Assembly: GCF_000247815.1 (NCBI RefSeq)
Contig: NC_021675.1
Location: 62,178,462 to 62,242,461, forward strand
Length of the DNA stretch: 64,000 nt
Source of the DNA: Ficedula albicollis
Taxonomy: Eukaryota > Chordata > Aves > Passeriformes > Muscicapidae
Direction of reading: 5' to 3'
Made by a program: the position numbers and the translations under genes. Below, one piece after another: positions 1-14,462 of this stretch. Positions within the stretch are counted from its first letter, which is position 1, and each line of letters starts with the position of its first letter. A model generated the notes under the pieces. The model worked only from the letters and a program-made list of their open reading frames with translations. It was not told the origin of the DNA and did not search any database.

Positions 1-3000
1 AGTGAATCAGGCATGGAAAGCTTAAGAAAATAAGAAATGAGGTGTGGTGGGAGGTTAATTTCCCTCCTACAATAATCCGCAACAGTGAAAGAAGCAACAA
101 AACCACCTTTTTTTTTTTTTTAACTGAAAGAAATGTAATCTAACTCTCAATTTGCTGCACAAACCAGAAGTGTTAAGGTTCAACAGCTACTTGTAAAAAG
201 ACCCTAGCTTGTAGCACAGAATGATGTCTTCTAACTTGTTTTCAATTACATTTGTCACTGATGAACTATGAAAAAAGAGAGGAAAAATAGAAAAAATAAT
301 ATTCAGTGAAAGCACATACTTCAAAGCACCCAGAATTAAAAAAAAAAAAAAAAAATCAGACTGATACTTTGCATATATCTGTACAATAAAAAAGAATTCA
401 TTTTGTTTTTTCTAAGTAGATGTGACACCATTATTATTCAAGGATCTGGAATATAGTTCTAAAAGTTCCATTCCTATGGTTTGACAAATCAGATCTCATA
501 TATTTCATTTAAAATAAGAAAGTGATTGTTTGCAGGATTCTAACTAGTGCTGAAGAAAAAGAAAAAACATTTTAAACAAGTTCTTAACTTTCTTTCTTTT
601 GCTTATAATTCTTCTTTCTTAAGCCTGATTTTTATGATAAATACACGACTATGTGACAGTAAACAACTGACATTAAAGTTAGAAGTTTCTAGCAAACTAT
701 TTATGCTAACCCATAGGGAACATGGTGGACTACTGAAGAGCTTCTCTTGGGTTTCTAAATACATTTAAGGAAGATCATGATCAGAAGGCTTAGCCTTTTA
801 GTTCAGAAGAAATGGGCATATATGTTGGCAGATCCATTTGATATTATTTAGGGAGTAATAACCTCTCTACATTTCCAGAACTTTATGCTCAATAATACTC
901 TAGAACAGTACTAATTTCTCTGCTGCATTGGCAAGCTATCCCATCTTAGCAACAGGAAATGCAGTATGAAACTGATGAAAAAAGCTGCATAATAGTTTGA
1001 TTTCTGTATAATTGAGTTTCCCAAATCTGCCCTCAGATGTTAAAGCACAGCTCTGTCTAATTTGCAAGAGCAAGACAGAGACACACATATCTGAACAAAA
1101 ATCAGCACATACTGTTTAATTCCTTTACAAATCTGTTTAGTACATTGACATCATTATTCTATTACTCTATTATTACTCTCTGCTGGGGCAATTTCCCTGA
1201 CACAACTTTCCCCTAAAGGGTTTAGCTCTCCTGATATAAAAAGGACTCCAGACTCAATATGTAATTTCAATCTTTAGTTCTGTGTTTTGCAATAGAAAAT
1301 GGGATTGTGGCAGCAATAGCAAAAGAGTGAACTGTCTGTGATCTGCCTTCCAGCAGTAAAGCAAACCTGCTCCTTAGCTTATATCATTAGCAGTCAGATT
1401 TATCATTGTTGTGTTTTATGTTATTCAAGAATAGGTCCCCAGAGTGCTTTATGGACACAAATTGAAGGAGGTCATTGCCCCAGAGAATTTTCTTTTAAAA
1501 TGAAAATGCAAAATTGGAGAAGAGCTATCTGCAAGCACAGTCAAGTAATATTACAGCTGATCAGGATTTTGGGGAGGAGCAGGCAGAGAAAGGGAATGCA
1601 AAGGGGTTTAAGGAGGGAATTAACTTAGGGAAAAATAAGGGAGGGCTGATTAAGAGGACTTTTCCAGGAAGAAAAGGTAAAAGGGGCACAGACAGACTGA
1701 AACTTGGATAACAGAGGGTGCAAGCCATCCCCTGTGACAGCAGGGCAGAGTTCCCCTACCAGTGCTCAGGAACACCTAAAACTTCCTGATGTCTGACTCC
1801 TTGTCTCTCCAGCTGGGCTCTCTCACCAGTTATTCTGCATCTTCTGATCATTTTCAAGAGTTCTGTCATTCAAGGCACATCACCTAAACCAACCCCTTCA
1901 GAGCAGGTGTGGAAAAGGAGAAGACTCAAAAAGATCAGGAATGTGCCATAAAGGCAGGGACAGCTAAGCACACCATCAGGGAAAGCCTTTCAGAGTTTAG
2001 GTGAAAAAAGCAGAAGTGTAGCTTCTCATTCATCAGGATTTCAAAAGCCCAAAAAAGTTGGACCAAGCACATACAATGCTTTTTCTGCCAGGCATGAGGT
2101 ACCCTAGGAAAAGAACATCCTCTACAAAGTGAGCAAATTCAGCAGGTCGGACTGTACCCCTCACTAACAGAATTTCTAAAAGCCCAATCAATTCCTCCAT
2201 AGGATTGCTAGAGTATTGTTCTGAAAGCCCAAAATGTAACCATTCAAAGCATTCTTAAGGATTTGCCTCTGGTTCATGAACATAGTTTTATTTACAGAAT
2301 AAACTATTTCTGTGAGACAATATGAAGAGCAAGTCCTAGATCTTATATTATGATAAATTTTACATATTGCTTAAAAGATGCACATTCACTTGTCAGTCTC
2401 TGATCACGTATATTAGAAGGAAGTGCAGCTGCTCATAGCCTGCACCGCTGTCAACACAAATCTGTCACTGGTAATGATAATATGGGATGAAGCTTTTTTT
2501 TGACAATCATCAGAATTAATAAAGGCTTTATATAGCCACACTGTATCATAAATTTTTTTTTACTGAGATCCACACAAATTGTATTTTAACAAGAATTCAG
2601 TATTAAAACCATTTGTTGGAAACAAAGTATGATTCAAACTGTACTAGTGCCACCAAAAAGGACTTGTGGAAAGGATACTTCTGCCTGTAATTAGAATGAA
2701 GGAAAACCAATGCATGAAAGGTGCTGAATAGTGCTGCTCTCTCATCTCTTGCTTCTCATTAGCCTTGACCCTCAGAGAACATCCCAAACAGCAGCTCATT
2801 GGCTACTTACTTTTGTTAAAAGAAAATTTAAAATGGAATTATGGATCAGGAATTACATCCTTCCCAAGTCGGCCGAGCAGGTAGAGAAGAACCAGGTACA
2901 GTTCCACACACTTCTAAAATGCTCTCCCACCATCAGATACAGGCCTTGGTGTCAGCGAAATGCTGTAACCAGATTAATGGCAAGACCCTGTGTATCAGCT

Positions 3001-3355
3001 TTGCTACCAACTATCTCTGCATCCAAATGTTTAATCAATTTACTTTAGACAAACTGACTGATTGAGGCTGCATTAGAAACCTTTTTCATACTCATTTCAC
3101 GCCTCTTTGGTGAATAAAGATGTCTCCTCCTCAAGCATCCCCCATCAGCTCCCTTTGTATTGTGCTTTAGATGCTTAATTAGCTGATCTCAGGCAGCCTG
3201 GGAGAATTCAGAAGCTGCTGTGACAGAGCTCCTTCCACTGTGCTCCTTGAGGAGCAGCCTTGGAAATGAAGATGGGATGTTTCTGTGGAGACAAGGGGAG
3301 TCAGAGTTCCCTCATGTGCCACTCACACAGAGTGACATTTCTGGATCTCTATAAC
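1..3355. other. Unique AT-rich DNA, no supported gene
   Basis: No exon or gene could be supported here. Open frames are under about 105 codons, overlap one another and resemble no family I know. Short A or T runs lie near 110-121 and 338-355. A slightly G+C-richer patch (about 1.56-1.93 kb) has no recognisable content. Confidence 0.6.
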
Positions 3356-3357
3356 AT

Positions 3358-3460
3358 AATGACTTGGGGTTTAGTGGTGAACATGGTGATGCTTTTTTAA
3401 TGTCTGGACTACATGATCTTAGAGATCTGATCTTACTTCGTGATCCTCTGATTCTGTATC
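3358..3460 (+). mobile_element. Old CR1 LINE fragment, 3' end
   Basis: The segment follows the avian CR1 3' tail: a 'gacttgg...tttagtgg...aacatggtgatg' stretch, a diverged 'tggact-catgatcttagagatct' block, then 'gatcctctgattctgt', which resembles the terminal CR1 octamer repeats (ATTCTRTG type). Plus orientation is set by the end lying at the right. Divergence is high, so this is an old, 5'-truncated copy with no coding capacity. The match is from memory of the CR1 consensus, not a search. Confidence 0.6.
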
Positions 3461-6400
3461 AAGGAGTTCCTTGGTCTGTCAGCACATCTACAGGGTGAAA
3501 GAGTAGCCCTCAAGGACTGAGATGCAGAGAGAGGTTCAGGTGACTGTAGTTTGATTACCTTCTACACCCAAATAATTGGTTTCCCTTGGGTCACAGCACA
3601 ATATTTCTGATCCCAGATGGCACCCTGAAATGGGGAATAGAAAGTTGAGTTCCAATGAAAGATATGACAGAAATTATGAGAAGTTGTGGTTTAGAAAAAT
3701 ATGAATTTACAAAATTAAACTACATCTACTACAGGCTACAGGCGTGCCTCAGTCCTTTCTTTTTTTCTTGTATTTGTTTTTTTTATGCTGCGTGTTTTTA
3801 CACTGACTGGTCTGTGTTTAAGGAGCTGAGTTTGATTTACATCAGGCTTTTAAAAAGCTAATCTTCTCCATTTTTTTTATAGTATGAATTGTGATTCTTG
3901 AAAAAATTGTAATAGAACTCAAAGTATTTAAAGAAATGCTTAAATCAGAGCACTGTTGAGAGTTTTTATTTGAAGCTGTTACCCAGGTGAAAAGGTTGAA
4001 TATTTGTAACTGCAGTCAGGAATTACAGCTGGTTCTCACTCTCACATTGAAAACTTAAGATGCTTCCTGCAATTACAGGTAATTGTAAATTTCCTGGTGA
4101 ATAAAATTGCTTCAGGGTAACAGAGGGTTGCACAAAGGCAGTTGCACACAAAGATGGAAATTTTGCGTTATCAATTAGCACATCTATTATTTGCATGATC
4201 TACGTAAGCACAGAGCAAACTGCAGTCCTAAGGAAGAGGAATGTTATCTTCTGGGTCCTTCTTTAGTGTTTTGGTAGATCAGTGTGGGAACAGTGTAGAA
4301 GGAAATAGAGAAAGATCTATACTTACATCTACACTGAGAATTTCCCATTCTTTCTGTGACAGGACAACACATTGAGTTAAGATGCTGATACTGGCATTGT
4401 GCTAACATTTTTGTGTCTCTCCTTCAGAGACATTCAGAGCCCCAGGTCTCATTACCAATGGGGAAAGCCCCTTTATCTCCACTCACTTTCATTTCACCAT
4501 CCCAAACATCTTAGCAAAATTTGCCAAGTCAAATTTTTCTGTGTGATAGAAAGAACTGGGACAGATAGCACTGAGCAGCCAGAAAAAAAACAAGAAAAAA
4601 TTTCAAGTGATCTGAAATGAACCTCTGAGCAGCTGGGCAACATTGTCAAGGAGATGCTGTGATTGCTCATAGAGTATGGAAATGAGGAGGGCAGTAACAA
4701 CAAGCTGCATCTTGCTCAAGTGTCAAATGAAACAGCTAAGCAAATCACAATGTCAGGGGTGAGCTGAAACTCAGTAAAGTGCAATTAAAAATCAGCCAAA
4801 AAGGCAGCAAAAACAGGAAAAAAGACATGAAAGCACACAGAAGCTATTGTGCAAGGGCACCACTTTCTGTGGAGTTTGTCACCTTGGCTTTTGCATTGGG
4901 AGCTGGAAACTTAATCCACCTGCAAGAGGACTTGGGTCGGAGATGTTTTTGTCAAACATCCATCCAAGGCTGTGGGAAATAGGGACATGGACTGTACTTG
5001 CTTGGATAAAGCAGGGAGCTTGCAGATTCAGCAAGGCAATGGGGCAAAGGTGGGAGCTGCAACATGGCCAAAATTACCAGGATCTGCCTGGTGACACACA
5101 GGGAACAGGAGAAGCAGAGAATAGGGTGTTTTCTTTATGCTAAAAAGCCACAAAACTGCCAGCAGAGCCATTTCATTGTTGTCAGCTGTTTATGGTCATA
5201 CAGTGGATAATAAAAGCAAGACCTGAAAAGAAGAAAATGCTAAAATAATGGAAGCTTGGGGCTCTGTTTCTATTCCCTGGCTGATAAAAGAGCCAACTGA
5301 CAGGTGGTAACCCACAGCAACCAGGAAAGAGCATTGAAGATACAAGTTAATAATTACAGTGGTACACTGTGCCTGTAGCTCTGGGACAGACTGATATGCT
5401 TGCTTTCTGTCCTTTTCAAGACAGACAATAGAAATCCACATTCTGCAGTTATATCCAGGGTTCATATTCACCCAGACACTCAGCAAGTGAAGCAGATCTC
5501 CGACTCAGATTGAGGGCTCTGCCTTGCCCCCCATGATGTCAAACTTGAGACTGTGCAGGGAACGAGTTGCATTTCTCCCTTTGAAGATTTCTGTCCCTCA
5601 TATGAATATTTTTCTGTTCAAGACTACCTTACATTCATGTAAGATGTGCTTCTCAATAACATAAATTTCTGTGCTGCTATTAGGATCATCACATCCCTAA
5701 AACTCTTCCCATCTTCTTAGGCTCTGAAACCACTGCTTTTTCACAATGTGTTTCAAAAGAGAGATATTTTTCAGTCTATCAGGTAACTAGATTAATGCCT
5801 CATTTTTCTTTGACAGAACAATGTGTGTTGTCATTATGATCTTCATGATCTACTTAGGAACTCAAAGCAGTTTTTTTTCTGCTCTCACAAGTACTCCTCT
5901 TTGCAAAAGCCCAGATGAATTAGGCCCAAATTAGGAGCTTAGTCACTACCAGGGATTTATGCAGCCCACCTCACACATAAACTGACCCTTTAAAGTACCT
6001 TGATCTATGGGGGAACCTAAAGAGATCAGCCTGAGGGTGTGGGTGTATCAGTTATGTGCATAGAGGTAAGTGGGAAGGACCACAGTCTTTCTCTTCTCAT
6101 GGTAAAATCTTAATTCTTTGCTCTTGTTCATAATGACAGTTAATTTACTTTTACTTGCCTTCAATGACAGTTAATTCCATTTGCCTTCTTTTTATAAAAT
6201 GTACCCCAAATAGCACACTGTTCAACATGCAGGTTTGGAAATCTAATATCAGGTGTTCAATCTGAAATTATGGTTTGCATTACCAGATCCTATAAGGCAA
6301 AATCTTGCAATATGTTTAACTTAATGCATTTGTACTAGCACAGAATTAGCAAGAGGTGGAAAATACCTAACTTACAAGTAAGTATATAGAGAAAAAGTTT

Positions 6401-9400
6401 GAAAAGCTGGAATGTTATCAAATTACTTTTGGCTTATATGTATAAAACGTTCAGTTTTTGCTTTTTACTTTACTTTTTGTCACTCTTCATAACTCTTGTT
6501 TAACCGTATCTCATTGCTTTTTGACAAATAAATAACTAAAAGTAAGGTAACAGCAAACTTGTTTTCAGGAGCTCTGTAACAGCTGTAATGAGCACACTCT
6601 TGACCAATGGTAAATGCTTTTACTTTGATTCTAATGCTACACCTCACTAGTGCTTGACAAAGTCAGCTCTACTCTCTTTCTTCCTGCTGCTCTGATCTTT
6701 GTTTGATGTTAAAAATTGCCTGAATTGCGTCTGGGTTTTCTGAGCACTGAGGAATCAGGGTGGCATAACGGGCAGACTTCAAAACATGCAGTGAGGTGAG
6801 TCACTCTCCAGTCATTGCAAGCACAACCAGTCTTGTTTGGAGGGTGCAAATAGCAGGAGCAGGAGAAGTGCAGCTTCCCTACAGACCAGCACCAGGAGAA
6901 ACCTCCTTCGGTTGTATTGATGCAGTAAATATCTCCTTGCTTTTGGCTTAACATTTTTTACAAACCTTTACAGTTCCTCACACAATTGATTTAAAATAGG
7001 TTTTGTTAGGGATCAGGAAAGTTCCCTTTTCCCTCCATTTTGCTTGTCCCACACTATCAATCCTCTTTCACACTGCCCATAAATCTGGCAGCCCTTCACT
7101 GATTTACTGAGGAATAAATTTACATGTCCTGCTCTTCTTGGTGGACAGGAAGAAAAGAAAGCAGTAACCTGGAGTTTCATGAAAGAATGAACAGAATGAA
7201 ATGGAAAACAATTCCCCTTTCTTCCCCAGGAGAACCCAGTGAATCAGATCATGTCCTTCAAAGGAATATTCCACTTCCCTGATAAATTTATTTCATCCCA
7301 AATAGTTGGCCAATGTGACCTAGTAAATTATCAAAATGGGAAAATAAATCTCTACAGCTAGTGAATGAAGTCAAACCACCTTGAAGGCAAGGTGCCAAAG
7401 AGTGTATGTTTTGCTCTACAGTACACACTCTATCTGACTTTTCCTAGTTATTATTATGATATCATCACTGGCAGCTCTCTGAAACCATGGAGTTGTGGTG
7501 CAGCAGTAGATAAATGGCTCTAAAATGTTGGGTATCACCAAGAATGGTATTGAGATGAAGTCTTGGTGTAATCACATCATAAGTAATGCATGTACTTTTG
7601 GTTATCCTACCACAAGTTGGACCAGTGATGATCAAACAAGCACATAGGAGAGCAAGCAAAATGGTCAAAGCAATGTTGATTCTACAAGGAACAATACAAG
7701 GAACAGCTAAAAAGTCTGGGATTTCCAGTTTCAGATGAAAAGGATGAAGCACATATTGCTGAGATTTACAAAACCCTGAAAGTGATTGATTTACCAACCA
7801 ATTGATAAAGTGATTAATTGATAAAGTAGTCAACTCTCTGAAAAGTAGAGTAAGGGAACACCAATTAAAGCTAGTTGGATGTCAACTTAAAGCACATATT
7901 GTGCTAAAAGTGTTGTTTACACAGGAGATAAGGAGCATGGAGCATGTTGCAAGACAAGGCTTGGTGACAGATGCATCAGCAGCTCCTAGAGGGATTAGGC
8001 AAACTCACAGTCTAATGCTTAAGGGAATAAATAAAAATGTAGCCTTTCAACTTTCCTAACCCTGAGTGCTGGGAGCTTGGAAAGCTTGGTCTGCCAATAA
8101 AGGGCAGGCTCTGATAGTCTCCTTAAACACCTAATGCCCTCTTTGGAGATAGTGTACAGGAGCATCTGGAACTCCTACCAGGCCAGTTAAAGCTTTTAGC
8201 ATGTACTTTAACTAATTGAAGACATGCCCAGGCACACCAGTCCCTCAAGCACTCCTAATACTCTCTGCGCTTCTGAGGTCCTCTTTCACCTCCAAAGAGG
8301 CTCAGATCCTCACCTCACAAGGTGATATCTGTGTTTTGGCAAGAGCCTTACAGTGTGAAGGGACCAGCAGTCATTACACACATGTTCAATGTGTGTAAAC
8401 ATGCATCTTACGATACAGGCTAAGCTGGTTTTCATTCTGGGAAGGATGTTGCTGAGGCACTTTGCCATGACAAGCTGCAGTTTGTGTTTGGAGCCTTGAA
8501 CAGCCCAGAGACAAGGACATTGACAACAATGACTGCAGATAGTTATTTTGTACAGATATTCACCGTTGTATGTTGAAACTCCAGCTACTACAAGCTAAAC
8601 AATTGTCTGTCCTACTCTTTAAACAATACAATTTCAGAGTGTTAAAAACCTGTGAAATGTGCTAGGTAAGTGACAGAGAAGGCAAAGATTACTAGTTCTT
8701 TCTGCAAATTGCCCCCTCTGAGACAGAGAATAAGACAGTAGAGTCCACCTTAATCAAAAACCTGGCAGGCAGTCCAGATGCACTGCTTGACAGCCAATCT
8801 GAAGGCAAACTCTGTGGGTTTATCATCCTCCTGCCTTTGCCTCTCTAATGTATTTTGCCTTCAGTAATCTGCCTTATATTATGTTGACTAAACAAGATGG
8901 AAAAAAATCAAATTCCTTTAAATTGCATCTATTTGTCTTACATTCTGTATTTCTTGTTTTATTACACTTGCAAGAATGGAAAATACTGGGAAAAAAAATG
9001 TGTATCCGTAGGAATTGTCGTCACAAACAAGAGACAGCAAAATAACTTTAAATTTATGCTTGGAACCTCAAGAGGAAATAAAAGTCATATACCTATAGAA
9101 AACACTTCAAATGCCAGCTCTACTAAACAACAATATTTACCTGTGTGAATCTTTTGGCAGTGGGTTAATCAGGCCTCAAACATTTAGAATACATTCCAGG
9201 TTCCCAGTTCATCCTGCACGGAGACAGCATAACCTGTACCTGTGGCAAAATACCCCTCTGCAGTCTACCTGGAGCCACACAGATATCTGGATATCCACAG
9301 GTGGATGCCACACAGACCCTTGGAGCTTCTGCTTTTGAACCCGTCAGATGGCATAATTGTTTTGGAATCACTGTGTCCAGCACTTTTTAGCCAATCATGG

Positions 9401-9726
9401 CAGTAGAGAGTGTCTACAATAACACCTAGTCTGTGTGTGGCTACTGAGTTTGCTGCAATTTTAATAATATGTAGCCTTCCAACAAGACAGAAGCTTTGTG
9501 TACACAGCACAAGATCAAAGATATTGCTTGACTTGAGACAAGATTAGTATATGAAAAGGGGAGTAAACAAGGTAAAATAACAAACACTCTGGAAGAACAA
9601 AATGCAGTGGCCTAGATTCATGATTTGTCATTTCATTTTTGTTTATCCTGTTTCTGAAAATAAAAATCCTTGTGAATGGCCCTATTTTGGCAGAGAACTT
9701 TTCTTCTACACTGTAACATGCACAGT
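3461..9726. other. Unique AT-rich DNA, no supported gene
   Basis: I see no gene. A short imperfect direct repeat of 'atgacagttaatt' occurs at about 6134 and 6165. The longest frame is a minus-strand run of 122 codons (7465-7833). It includes one hydrophobic stretch but has no family resemblance, and I treat it as chance. Slightly G+C-richer patches at about 4.84-5.11 kb and 8.04-8.4 kb show nothing I recognise. Confidence 0.55.
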
Positions 9727-9910
9727 AGTATATAAATCCATATGTTCATATCCATCTTTCATCAAAAGCTTCTTAAAGCTGTTCATTGAAATTATTCAGT
9801 ACAATCCTCACTCAAGTCAGTATATAAATCCATATGTTCATATCCATCTTCCATCAAAAGCTTCTTAAAGCGGTTCATTGAAATTATCCAGTACAATCCT
9901 CACTCAAGTG
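9727..9910. repeat. Tandem duplication, 92-bp unit, two copies
   Basis: Copy 1 (9727-9818) and copy 2 (9819-9910) abut head to tail. Both begin 'agtatataaatccatatg' and run to 'cactcaagt'. Three substitutions are visible by eye and there are no indels, so identity is about 97%. No terminal inverted repeats or target-site duplication are seen. It therefore looks like a local duplication, not a transposon. Confidence 0.95.
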
Positions 9911-10401
9911 CAGCTTTAGCAAGGATCACACACCAAGGCAAAGTTTTACTACTTAATACTTCATGTACTGTAAACTGTCAGAAGCATTTTTCACTCTGAT
10001 TGAAATCTGCCATTATTTTTATTACATTGCCCGGGTGGACACTCCTGAAATAACCCCAGATGTACCACTCCTTTTACAGAAGCTATTTGTAGACATGGAC
10101 TCAGTTTTGGTGAGAAAGGTGGGCATTGTCTGTTCAAAAAAAAAACCAGTGTAAAAATACTCTTTCTCTTGTTAATGGCAGCATCTTCTTTCCTCTCATG
10201 GTTCCATCAATTTCAACTAAACTGCATCCATGAGGGACTCTGACATGAATAATGGTGGATTTTAGCCTTTTGCTAGCAAAGTAGATTTTGCCACTTCCAG
10301 AACTGCATAAATAAGTTGTTTTAAAGTTACAAATGTTAAATAAATTGAGTGGGCTTTCAGGAATGAAGTAGAATCAGAAAGGTTTTGGAGGCATTATCTT
10401 T

Positions 10402-10945
10402 ATACTTCAGGAATAATATAAGAAGACAGAGAATATCGATACTTACAAACATTTCCTGGCTTTCAGATCCAAAGATTGGATGGTTCTTGCAGAACCAGAG
10501 TGTAAAATCAGCTGTATTTCTTCCTTCAGTCCCAGGATGTAACAGGTTTGAGACAGAAGAAAACCCATGATTAAATCATAAAAATTTCAATTAAAAAATT
10601 CTTCAAATCACCATGTGGTTTCTTGCATTAGGGTTTGAGGCTGTACTATTAAAAACTCTAGTGAAGCTTCTGCATACTTCAGGAATAATATAAGAAGACA
10701 GAGAATATCGATACTTACAAACATTTCCTGGCTTTCAGATCCAAAGATTGGATGGTTCTTGCAGAACCAGAGTGTAAAATCAGCTGTATTTCTTCCTTCA
10801 GTCCCAGGATGTAACAGGTTTGAGACAGAAGAAAACCCATGATTAAATCATAAAAATTTCAATTAAAAAATTCTTCAAATCACCATGTGGTTTCTTGCAT
10901 TAGGGTTTGAGGCTGTAATATTAAAAACTCTAGTGAAGCTTCTGC
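10402..10945. repeat. Tandem duplication, 272-bp unit, two copies
   Basis: Copy 1 (10402-10673) and copy 2 (10674-10945) are adjacent and begin 'atacttcaggaataatata'. I see one substitution ('ctgtactatt' versus 'ctgtaatatt'). This is a recent head-to-tail duplication of otherwise anonymous DNA. The near-identity is also what an assembly error between haplotypes would give. Confidence 0.95.
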
Positions 10946-13019
10946 ATATGAGGAAATTAGAAGAGTTTTCAGCTTCAGATTTATAACTTGAAAAATGTAT
11001 AACCTGTTTATCTGTGCAGTGGAATGAACCACTGCATGGATACAGATGTGTCAGTATAAACCACTTTGCACTTTTGCACTTTTCCGTAGTTTTTATTTTT
11101 TACCATGACATCACTTTCAATCACACTTGGTCACATCATCTATAAAATATTAATAACACAGGGAAAAGCTGATCTGTGGTATGCCTTGTGCAGCTGCCCT
11201 ATGAGACAAACTATATTCAAAAATATTCAAACCAACATTTAATCCAATTATCAGGTCTTTTCCTTGTGCATGTATACACAAAAATGTATGTTTGTTCATC
11301 AGTGGAAAATCTGAATTTCTCTGTAACTTACAGTATTATTTATGTTCATGTATCTTAGCAGAATTCAGTTCACTTCTCTACTTTGAATACAAAATGAGAA
11401 ACTTTTTTAATACATTGATTATTTTGGGAAAGTGCTGTCTGCAGATAAAGAATTTCCAAGGTAAAACAAAGTCAAATTTGACCATCATCTGCTCATATCC
11501 TAGTAGTTAACTATCAAATGCTGAAATTCTAATTAAATTCTTTGTGGCTGTACTATAATTATCAGCCTGTCTAATATGATTTGCTTCAATGTTTTTGTTG
11601 AAAATTTAAATGAGCTTTTGTAGTTGTTATGCACTTTACTGAAACACTGATGCTGTGTCTTACTAAAATAATGCAACATAATATCAGTAGTACTCCTGAA
11701 AAAAAATTGTTTTCTCTGGAAAGGAGACATATAAAATAAATTGCACACCTGCCTGCTAATGCATTTATTTTGAAACACAACTACAAAGAGAAAATCGAGT
11801 GGGCAGTGCTTGTAAGCTCTTTAATGGACTGGGTTTTGTATTAATTTTTCAAGTTCATGAACAATTTAGAAGAAAATATTGACTTATCACTGCTAAGATT
11901 TGCATAGGTTATCTCATGAGAGAAGTACTAAACAATGAAGAGACCAGGCTAACTGATCAGAAGTTACTCTAAAGAATATTCAAAAGAATTATGCTAATGA
12001 CTGTGATGATTTTTTGCTAGTGGTTTAGAAATATTAAAATACTTTTGAATTCCCAAAAAAAAAAAAGATCACTGGAAGTGATTCTGTTGAAAATAGTATA
12101 GATGTGGATTATCCAAATTTGAGTTTTTTGGCACCTTTTGAAGCTCTTTTGATCTATTCAATAGACTAGAGAGGATCATGAGCAGTGTTTTAGATCCAAA
12201 TACACATAGGAACAGATTTTTCCAACAAATCTAGCTGTCCCAGAGGCCCCTAAATATAAACGAGATTGCCAGGCACCAGAGCAGAACAAAAACAGCAGGA
12301 CAAAACATCCTGTAGTGTGAACTGAATTAAATAAATTTGTAGTAGAGTGAGAATGGCTTTCACATGGAAGTATAAAAAGTCTCCCGTAGTTCCTGGAGTG
12401 GATTAAAAAAATAACTCTTTGATGAATATCATTAAATGTTGTGGTTCTATAATCAAAATTACCCTGGATCTTCATGAGGCTTTTCTGCAAGTAACACTGG
12501 AATAGCTATTTCTTCAAATATTTGGAATACCATATACCTCCGATTTCTGAACAAGGTGCTTTCTTGCAGAATTAATTGAGTAAAAAGTGTTTTGACTCTC
12601 AGATTTCTTCACTATAATTCTTTCATTTATGCTACATGAAAAGTTAAAAATTCTTTATTTTAAACAGCTAAAAGGAGCAGATTAGATTTTTGGCTGGAGT
12701 AAATTGATGCAGCCACATGAAATAGATGAGGCTAAACCTCCTTCCTATGTGAGAAAGATCTGTCTCTATACCTCAACGAGCAGGAAGTTCAGATTATACA
12801 CACAGTTTCAGCAAACTCCTATTGAGATACAAATTATCAGTGGGAAGAGGGAGAAGGGCGGGAGAGAGGCGCTTCACTCTCACCTCTGCTGCCTTCCCCA
12901 CGAGCATCGAGGCACACGAGTCCCCGCTCGGACTGCAGCCCTGCCAGCAGCTCTGGCACTCAGTCTGGAAATGTGGAAACACGGATTTCTGTCTCTTCTT
13001 GGCTCCTGAAGTCCTGGGG
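10946..13019. other. Unique DNA, G+C rising towards the LTR
   Basis: No supported gene. The sequence is AT-rich to about 12.7 kb, with short A runs near 11.70 and 12.06 kb. From about 12.85 kb it becomes G+C-richer with several CpGs just before the LTR insertion. The short frames on both strands there overlap and have no family resemblance. Confidence 0.5.
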
Positions 13020-13024
13020 CACCC
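13020..13024 (+). repeat. Target-site duplication, left copy (CACCC)
   Basis: The five bases CACCC directly precede the LTR start (TGTCTTGGG) and recur at 14350-14354 directly after its end. A 5-bp duplication is usual for class III (ERVL-like) elements. Chance cannot be excluded for five bases, but the position at both inferred LTR edges supports it. Confidence 0.6.
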
Positions 13025-13302
13025 TGTCTTGGGTTGCAATGCAGGATGTGACCAGGAATGGGTATTCTGTCACCATCTGTTGAAGCCGGGTGGGGCAGTG
13101 ACCCTTTGGCACATACCATCTGCTAAATAGTCCATCTTTAAACCAGCCGGGGCAATCATCTTTATCTTTTCCACAGCCCATCCTCCCTCCAGGAAGATAT
13201 CATCTGCTGCTGGCCCATTCAGTCCCACTGTGTGACTGATAAAATTACATCATCCCACTGGGAGATGCTCCAGCCAGGGGAGGAGCCAAGCCTTTCCTAC
13301 CC

Positions 13303-13312
13303 AGATAAAAAC
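13303..13312 (+). promoter_or_regulatory. TATA-like box of the LTR
   Basis: 'agataaaaac' sits about 280 bp from the LTR start, upstream of the polyadenylation-like signal, as expected for a U3 promoter. Activity is not shown by sequence alone. Confidence 0.35.
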
Positions 13313-13468
13313 TGAGATTTTGGAGACACCAAGGTACCTTCTTTCCACTGGATTCCGAAGGAAAGTCAGACCTTTCCACATCATCCCTGGACCTTCAGAG
13401 GAAACTGCACCTTCTCCAGGAGCCCTGCTCCAGCTGAACCACATCTGCCCCTGCAGGAGGATGCAGCC

Positions 13469-14176
<708 letters not shown>

Positions 14177-14197
14177 ATTTCTATTTTAATTTTCCTA

Positions 14198-14203
14198 GTA
14201 AAG
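14198..14203 (+). terminator. Variant polyadenylation signal AGTAAA in the LTR
   Basis: AGTAAA precedes 'gaactgttattcc' near the 3' part of the LTR, where a retroviral polyadenylation signal would be expected at the R region. The assignment is positional. Confidence 0.35.
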
Positions 14204-14349
14204 AACTGTTATTCCTAATTCCCATATCTTTGCCTGAGAGCCCCTTAATTTCAAAATTATAATAATTTGGAAGGAGGGGGTTTACATTCTCCATTTTAAA
14301 GAGAAGCTCCTGCCTTTATTGGCAGACACCTGTCCTTCAAACCAGGATA

Positions 14350-14354
14350 CACCC
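14350..14354 (+). repeat. Target-site duplication, right copy (CACCC)
   Basis: This matches the five bases before the LTR start. It lies immediately after '...ccaggata'. See the left copy. Confidence 0.6.
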
Positions 14355-14462
14355 ACTCCTTCCACAAGCACCCCAAAACCTGTAGCCCTCCTGAGTAGTG
14401 GGAAATATTGTCATTTTCTGTGTGTGATGGTGGCATTCTCCAAAGTGTGACAGCCCACCAGG

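Noticed and set aside
7465..7833. 122-codon minus frame with a hydrophobic stretch, considered as an envelope-like remnant
   Set aside because: There is one hydrophobic segment only. No conserved motif, neighbouring retroviral sequence or LTR was found nearby.
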